DNA of 9,956 bases from Hyphomicrobiaceae bacterium (GTDB lineage: Bacteria > Pseudomonadota > Alphaproteobacteria > Rhizobiales > Hyphomicrobiaceae), in contig JAGRKR010000473.1 of NCBI GenBank assembly GCA_020442225.1, positions 1-9,956 on the forward strand, in the 5' to 3' direction. The position numbers were made by a program, and so were the translations under genes. Shown in pieces: positions 6,115 to 9,956 of this stretch (positions are counted from its first letter, which is position 1; every line of letters begins with the position of its first letter). Under the pieces are notes generated by a model. The model did no database searches. It was not told the DNA's origin and saw nothing but the letters and a program-made list of their open reading frames with translations.

Positions 6115-6486
6115 ATGACGCTGCCATACCTGCCGCTTCTGGCCGCCTTCATGGCGCTCGTGCTGGTCGCCGCCATGTTCCTGCTGACGGCAGCCGGCCA
6201 TTTCCCGGCCACCGACCGCATGGCGCGGATGCGCGCCGGCCTCGGCCTCGCGATCCTGTGGGCGAGCATCCCCGCGACCGCCGTCGCCATCGCACTGGCG
6301 CTGCCCGCGGTCTGGGCGGGCCTTCCCCTCTACGCCATCGTCATCGGCGGCGGCCTGATGCTGCTGTTCGCGCCCCTGGCACTCCAGCTCTTCCCCGACA
6401 GCTTCGTCGATGGGCGCCGCGGCCTCGTGTCCCTCTGCGCCGCAACCCTGGTTCTGGCGGCCCTGGTCTGGTGGCTCAGCGCCTGA
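6115..6486 (+). CDS. Small four-helix integral membrane protein, 123 aa
   Basis: I do not recognise this protein. It is almost entirely hydrophobic, with four likely transmembrane helices at about residues 4-26, 42-64, 68-93 and 104-121. Short polar loops separate them (ATDRMARMRAG after helix 1, PDSFVDGRRG before helix 4). There are no obvious catalytic or metal-binding residues and no signal peptide cleavage site. The ATG at 6115 has GAGG six bases upstream, and the Ala/Leu-rich composition with GC-rich third positions is normal for the window. It is divergent from the PanB-like operon, and its 3' end overlaps the 3' end of the SGNH gene on the opposite strand by 11 bp. Role unknown. It could be an accessory of either neighbour, but orientation gives no support for co-transcription. 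Confidence 0.75.
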   Translation: MTLPYLPLLAAFMALVLVAAMFLLTAAGHFPATDRMARMRAGLGLAILWASIPATAVAIALALPAVWAGLPLYAIVIGGGLMLLFAPLALQLFPDSFVDGRRGLVSLCAATLVLAALVWWLSA

Positions 6487-7531
6487 GTGTGCGCTCGTCC
6501 CCGCTGCCGACGAGGCGATAGACGCCGTCATCGGCGGCGCGACTGCGGCCCAGAGCCTCCACGAGGCGCGCCATGAAGACCGCCGCCACGGACGTACGGA
6601 AATGCACGCCGTCCCAATAGCTCGCATCGTCGCGCGTCCAGGGCGAGGGCAGCATGAAATCGACGAGTGGGCCACCGCGCGGCCCGACGATTCCGGAAAT
6701 CCGTTGCTTGCAGTCCTCGAGACGGGTCGCGGCCGGACTGCCGCCGACGGGCTGCACGGCAACGTGAGACGGCATCATCGCGCCGATGACCGCGACGTCG
6801 GCGGGCAACGCCGCAAGCGCCTGCCGCAGCAGCTCGAGCGCTGGCCAGTCGCCTGTATCGGCCGGGCCGGCAGCGGTCTTTCCGGCGGCTGCAATGGTCG
6901 TCACCGTGCCGGCCGCATGAATGGTCGCGCGGGCCTTGGCGAGATCGTAGCGCGTCTCCGGCGGCAGCTCGTTCTTGAAACCGTTGGGCGGGAACGCCGG
7001 CCTGGCGCGCCCCATCGCCACCTTCACCTTGCGCTCGGAGAGTTGCACGGTCTTCCAGTTCAGCAGGTGCGCGAGGTGTTGCAGCCGATCGTCATCGTAG
7101 AGCCAATCCGGGAAAGTCGCCTCGGGATGATAGCGAGAGAGCGGCCCGGGTGAGCACCAGCCGATGTCGAAGCCGAGAATGACCCGCTTCGTCGTGGCAC
7201 CTTGCGCCGCGATCAGACGCACGACGCGGCTCAGCTCGTAAGGCGTACCGCCATGGATCGCGACATTGGCGAAGCGACCGCCGAAGGCGCGCTCGGCCCA
7301 GGCCGGATCGATCGGATTGATCGTGGACGTGCCGACCAGGAAGGAATCGTAGCGCCCGCCGCGGATGATCTGCGGCACGATGAAACGCCGGTTCGTACGC
7401 ACATAATGCTCCGGCGAGACGACGCGAAGCGGCGAGACGCCGAGCGGATCGACGGCGAGCACGAACAGGTAGGGTCCACCGATGGCGACCAGCGCCACGA
7501 TGCTGAAGGAGAGAAGGAAGCGCTGCCACAT
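6476..7531 (-). CDS. Membrane-anchored SGNH-hydrolase-like protein, partner of MBOAT acyltransferase, 351 aa
   Basis: This is probably the extracytoplasmic half of a glycan O-acetylation system, comparable in role to AlgX/AlgJ or PatB-type partners of AlgI/PatA. One N-terminal transmembrane helix (about residues 4-27) would anchor a periplasmic domain. SGNH-like residues are visible: Ser69 in DSFLVGTST after a hydrophobic strand, and Asp307 with His310 in YWDGVHF near the C-terminus, the expected Asp-x-x-His pair. The block-II Gly and block-III Asn are less clear; Gly94 in AIHGGTPYEL and the region near 250-256 are candidates. The ATG at 7531 was chosen because it follows the MBOAT stop by 7 bp, has GAGGG upstream and immediately begins the membrane anchor. 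The longer frame to 7627 would read into the MBOAT gene. The pairing with MBOAT supports acetyl transfer more than lipase activity. Confidence 0.8.
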   Translation of the reverse strand: MWQRFLLSFSIVALVAIGGPYLFVLAVDPLGVSPLRVVSPEHYVRTNRRFIVPQIIRGGRYDSFLVGTSTINPIDPAWAERAFGGRFANVAIHGGTPYELSRVVRLIAAQGATTKRVILGFDIGWCSPGPLSRYHPEATFPDWLYDDDRLQHLAHLLNWKTVQLSERKVKVAMGRARPAFPPNGFKNELPPETRYDLAKARATIHAAGTVTTIAAAGKTAAGPADTGDWPALELLRQALAALPADVAVIGAMMPSHVAVQPVGGSPAATRLEDCKQRISGIVGPRGGPLVDFMLPSPWTRDDASYWDGVHFRTSVAAVFMARLVEALGRSRAADDGVYRLVGSGDERTLRR

Positions 7532-7538
7532 CTCGCCC

Positions 7539-8915
7539 TCAGAACTGGAAATAAATGAAGGTATTCGGCTGGCCGACGCCGACGGCGAGAATGGCGGCGG
7601 CCAAGGCCGCAGCGACCGCCGCGCCATGCAGCGCCCACGGCTTCAGGTAGCCGCCCTCGACCACCTGTTTGGTGGACGGGCCGAGCACGCAGACGACCGC
7701 CGCCACGGCCAGCACCGGCTTGAGGGGGACGAGCGGCGCGCCGAAGCCGCCGAGCCCGACGAGGCCCGCGAGCATGCGTCCCGCGGCTGCGAAATCGACA
7801 GCCCGGAACAGCACCCAGCCCACGAGCACGAACAGCATGGTGAGCGCCCAGCCGACCAGCCACGGCAGCGGCCGCCCCCAGTCCTGCCAGGCGCGGCAGA
7901 CGATCAGACCGACGCCGTGCATGAGGCCCCAGACGACGAAGGTCCAGCCGGCGCCGTGCCAGAGGCCGCAGAGGCCCATGGTGACGAGAGAGGCCAGGAC
8001 GTACCGCCCCCAGCCGGCGCGGCTGCCGCCGAGCGGGATGTAGAGATAGTCCCGCAGATAGCGCGACAGCGTCATGTGCCAGCGTCGCCAGAAATCGCGC
8101 AGGTCCGCTGCCCGGTAGGGTACGTCGAAATTGTCGGGGAAGCGCACGCCGAGCATGAGGCCGAGGCCGATGGCCATCTCGGTATAGGCCGAGAAATCCA
8201 GCAGGAGCTGGAACGAGAAGGCGAGCGCGCCGTGCCAGGCGTCGAGCAGAGTCGGGATCGAGGTCGTCGCCGAGAGGAAGATCGGATCGGCACTGCGCGC
8301 CAGAGGGTCGGCGAGAAACACCTTCTTGGCGCAGCCCACGGCGAAGAAGGCCAGGCCTTTGGCGAACCGCTCGGCGAGACCGGGGCGCAGAGGATCGGCA
8401 TCGAGCTGCGGCATGATCTCGTTGTGGCGCACGATGGGTCCTGCCACCAGATGCGGAAAGAGCGAGATGAACAGGCAGACCCGCCGCCAGGGATAGTGCT
8501 GATCAGCGCCGCGCCCGAGATCGATCAGGTAGGACACCAGCTGGAACGTGAAGAAGCTGATGCCGATCGGCAGCACGATGGAGATCGGCGGCAGGGCGAC
8601 GCCGCTCAGCGCCACCAGAGAACCGGCCAGGAAGGCCGTGTACTTGAAGAACAGCAGCGAGGCGAGATTGAGCGCGATGCCGATCCTGAGCCACCAGCGA
8701 ACGCGCGTCCGCCAGTACATCTCGGCGGCGGCCCAGGTGGCGATGGTCTGGCCGATCAGCAGCGGCAGGAAGCGCGGGTCCCACCACGCATAGAAGACGA
8801 GGGAAGCCGCGAGCAGAACCCATTCCCGGAGCACGGGCCGGCGCGCCGCCGCGTAGAACGCCACGAGCACGATCGGCAAGAACACCAGTATGAAAAACTG
8901 GGAATGAAAAAGCAT
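7539..8915 (-). CDS. AlgI-like MBOAT O-acyltransferase, 458 aa
   Basis: This polytopic membrane-bound O-acyltransferase is of the AlgI/PatA type, which passes acetyl groups across the inner membrane for acetylation of exopolysaccharide or peptidoglycan. The N-terminal MLFHSQFFILVFLP is characteristic of the family. HLVAGPIVRHNEIMPQL (155-171), DFSAYTEMAIGLGLMLG (240-256) and the amphipathic FWRRWHMTLSRYLRDYLYIPLGG (275-297, containing His280) follow. The catalytic His320 lies in GLCGLWHGAGW. The protein ends in NTFIYFQF, matching the usual FIYFQF terminus. At 458 residues it is near the AlgI length, with about 10-12 helices. GGGAGAGG precedes the ATG at 8915. The SGNH partner gene follows after 7 bp, so the two form a unit. 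No glycan synthase or alginate gene is in the window, so the acceptor polymer is unknown. Confidence 0.92.
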   Translation of the reverse strand: MLFHSQFFILVFLPIVLVAFYAAARRPVLREWVLLAASLVFYAWWDPRFLPLLIGQTIATWAAAEMYWRTRVRWWLRIGIALNLASLLFFKYTAFLAGSLVALSGVALPPISIVLPIGISFFTFQLVSYLIDLGRGADQHYPWRRVCLFISLFPHLVAGPIVRHNEIMPQLDADPLRPGLAERFAKGLAFFAVGCAKKVFLADPLARSADPIFLSATTSIPTLLDAWHGALAFSFQLLLDFSAYTEMAIGLGLMLGVRFPDNFDVPYRAADLRDFWRRWHMTLSRYLRDYLYIPLGGSRAGWGRYVLASLVTMGLCGLWHGAGWTFVVWGLMHGVGLIVCRAWQDWGRPLPWLVGWALTMLFVLVGWVLFRAVDFAAAGRMLAGLVGLGGFGAPLVPLKPVLAVAAVVCVLGPSTKQVVEGGYLKPWALHGAAVAAALAAAILAVGVGQPNTFIYFQF

Positions 8916-8993
8916 GCCCCTCTCCCGCAGCGGCAGGGAGCTTGCCCACCCACGCCGCAGGAAGTCAATGCCGCGTCCCGGCCCGATCCAGTG
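8916..8993 (-). other. Spacer between dehydrogenase and MBOAT genes
   Basis: This 78-bp gap holds the MBOAT ribosome binding site (GGGAGAGG, within 8918-8928) and a TTGACT on the minus strand with no acceptable -10 box at 16-18 bases. No convincing terminator hairpin with a T-tract is seen. The MBOAT pair could be read from the upstream operon or from an unrecognised promoter here. Confidence 0.3.
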
Positions 8994-9881
8994 TTATTCG
9001 CCGCCGCAGCGCGCGATGTCCTCGATGAGGAGGAGCATCGCGGTGCAGTCCTGCTCAGAGCGCCCCCACGAGCGGGCGAGCGCATAGAGCTCGCGCGCGG
9101 CAGATCCCAGCGGCAGCGGCGAGCCGGCCGAGGCCCCGAGTGCCAGCGCCAGGGAAAGGTCCTTGAGCCCCATGCGCAAGGGAAAGTCCGGCGTGATGTC
9201 GCCCTTGAGCACCTTGTTGGGGAAATTGGTGTTGATCTGCCCGCGACCGGCGACCGTTCCCTGGATGACCTTGACGGCGGTATCGCGATCGAGCCCGACC
9301 TTGCGCGCCAGCGTCAGCGCCTCGGCCGTCATGACCATGCCGACCATGGACATGTAGTTGTTCACGAGCTTCATCTTGATACCGTGCCCGAGCGGACCGA
9401 TGTGCACGATCTCGTCGGCGAAACACGCGAACAGAGGCCTGGCCTCGGCGAGGTCGGCATCCGATCCGCCCGCCATGACCAGAAGCTTGCCGGCCCGCGC
9501 ATGCTCCGGCGTGCGGCCGACCGGCGCGTCGATCATGCGCAGCCCCATGGCCGCCAGATCGGCCGCGATGGCGAGGCTCGTCAAGGCATCGATCGTGCTC
9601 ATCTCGATGACGAGGGCGTTGGCGGCCAGTGTCCTGGCCGCGCCGTCCTCACCGAAGAGGACGGACCTGACGTGTGCGCCTTCCGGCAGCATGGTCATCA
9701 GCACCCTGGCGCCGGCGGCGGCATCGGCGGGGCTCTCTGCGACGCGGCACTTCAGATTGCGGAAACCGTCACGCGCGCCCGGCGCAATGTCGTACACGGC
9801 CACGTCATGCCCCTTGTCGACGAGGTGGCGCGCCATCGCACCCCCCATGACGCCGAGGCCGATGAAGGCGATCTCTGCCAT
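8994..9881 (-). CDS. Beta-hydroxyacid dehydrogenase, YihU-like (sulfolactaldehyde reductase-type), 295 aa
   Basis: This is a cytoplasmic NAD(P)-dependent enzyme of the 3-hydroxyisobutyrate dehydrogenase / GLYR family. The Rossmann motif GLGVMGGAMA is at 8-17, Asp31 after strand 2 favours NAD(H), and the catalytic lysine is Lys171 in KMKLVNNYMS. The substrate loop reads DAPVGRTPEHARAG (118-131) instead of the usual DAPVSGG. The Gly-Arg-Thr form, with Asn174 and Ser178, is that of E. coli YihU, which reduces 3-sulfolactaldehyde to dihydroxypropanesulfonate. Residue numbers match YihU as I recall it. The C-terminal segments NFPNKVLKGD and PLPLGSAARELY also resemble YihU. The ATG at 9881 follows the SDR stop by 12 bp, with GAGAGG as ribosome binding site. 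Sulfonate metabolism is inference, because no other sulfoglycolysis gene is visible; a carboxylated 3-hydroxyacid substrate remains possible. Confidence 0.88.
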   Translation of the reverse strand: MAEIAFIGLGVMGGAMARHLVDKGHDVAVYDIAPGARDGFRNLKCRVAESPADAAAGARVLMTMLPEGAHVRSVLFGEDGAARTLAANALVIEMSTIDALTSLAIAADLAAMGLRMIDAPVGRTPEHARAGKLLVMAGGSDADLAEARPLFACFADEIVHIGPLGHGIKMKLVNNYMSMVGMVMTAEALTLARKVGLDRDTAVKVIQGTVAGRGQINTNFPNKVLKGDITPDFPLRMGLKDLSLALALGASAGSPLPLGSAARELYALARSWGRSEQDCTAMLLLIEDIARCGGE

Positions 9882-9893
9882 GTCGCAATCCTC

Positions 9894-9956
9894 TCAGGCC
9901 TTGGGGAAGCCGCCGTAGGCCGGCCAGCCCGTGGCTGCCATGTAGCCGCCGTCGCA
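9894..9956 (-). CDS. SDR-family oxidoreductase, C-terminal fragment
   Basis: Only the last 20 codons and the TGA (9896-9894) are in the window. The peptide begins CDGGYMAATGWPAYGG and ends FPKA. The Asp-Gly-Gly-Tyr motif followed by a short C-terminal tail is the usual end of classical SDR enzymes of the FabG type. It lies 12 bp upstream of the YihU-like dehydrogenase, and its stop overlaps that gene's ribosome binding region, so the two are almost certainly co-transcribed. The assignment rests on one short motif, and the substrate cannot be inferred. Confidence 0.65.
   Translation of the reverse strand, partial: CDGGYMAATGWPAYGGFPKA

Noticed and set aside
5054..6118. Plus-strand 354-codon frame antisense to the PanB-like gene
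   Set aside because: It is Arg/His/Glu-rich with no recognisable motif and spans the promoter gap. The sense gene is a clear PanB homologue.
5803..6762. Minus-strand 319-codon frame upstream of the PanB-like gene
   Set aside because: It is out of frame with the PanB start, antisense to the four-helix membrane gene, and has low-complexity Arg/Gly/Ala content.
6410..7153. Plus-strand 247-codon frame antisense to the SGNH gene
   Set aside because: It is a compositional shadow without domain or ribosome binding site. The minus-strand gene has a membrane anchor, a catalytic motif pattern and operon context.
8916..8993. Internal promoter before the MBOAT gene
   Set aside because: A TTGACT is present on the minus strand, but the hexamers 16-18 bases downstream (such as GCAAGC or CAAGCT) are poor -10 boxes.
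1..9956. CRISPR array, tRNA, riboswitch, IS element or toxin-antitoxin pair
   Set aside because: I read for spaced repeats, cloverleaf arms, transposase motifs, terminal inverted repeats and small paired genes and found none that could be supported.

Overview
This 9,956-bp window is high-GC bacterial chromosome, roughly 65% GC by eye. The codon use, gene families and short gene spacing suggest an alphaproteobacterium, probably Hyphomicrobiales-like. That placement is inference; the window holds no rRNA, tRNA or marker gene. I see no insertion sequence, phage gene, CRISPR array or RNA gene.

Layout. (1) Positions 2-124, + strand: C-terminal tail of a nitronate monooxygenase-type flavoprotein. 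Its stop codon lies inside a 22-bp tandem duplication. (2) Positions 185-1536, - strand: a three-gene operon of a DUF6166 protein, a membrane di-iron fatty acid hydroxylase/sterol desaturase-family enzyme and a 66-residue membrane protein. A good sigma70-type promoter with a palindrome over its -10 box lies upstream. (3) Positions 1818-3023, + strand: a lone MFS permease. (4) Positions 3052-6007, - strand: a PanB-family enzyme, a serine-glyoxylate-type class V aminotransferase and an SDR oxidoreductase, the last two overlapping by 4 bp. (5) Positions 6115-6486, + strand: a 123-residue, four-helix membrane protein, divergent from the PanB-like gene. (6) Positions 6476-8915, - strand: an AlgI-like MBOAT O-acyltransferase followed 7 bp later by a membrane-anchored SGNH-type protein, together an O-acetylation module for an extracytoplasmic glycan. 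(7) Positions 8994-9956, - strand: a beta-hydroxyacid dehydrogenase closely resembling the sulfolactaldehyde reductase YihU, preceded by the end of an SDR gene.

The most interesting locus is region 4. The PanB-like protein keeps the PanB fold motifs, but against E. coli PanB it has Cys at the Asp84 metal ligand, Gln at Glu114 and Pro at Tyr25, while keeping Asp45, Lys112, His136 and Glu181. It sits with an aminotransferase and an SDR and not with panC. I infer a paralogue doing related C-C bond chemistry on a different 2-oxoacid, with the aminotransferase supplying or consuming the oxoacid and the SDR acting on a carbonyl or hydroxyl. The second interesting locus is the YihU-like gene, whose sulfonate-recognition residues match E. 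coli YihU position for position as far as I recall that sequence.
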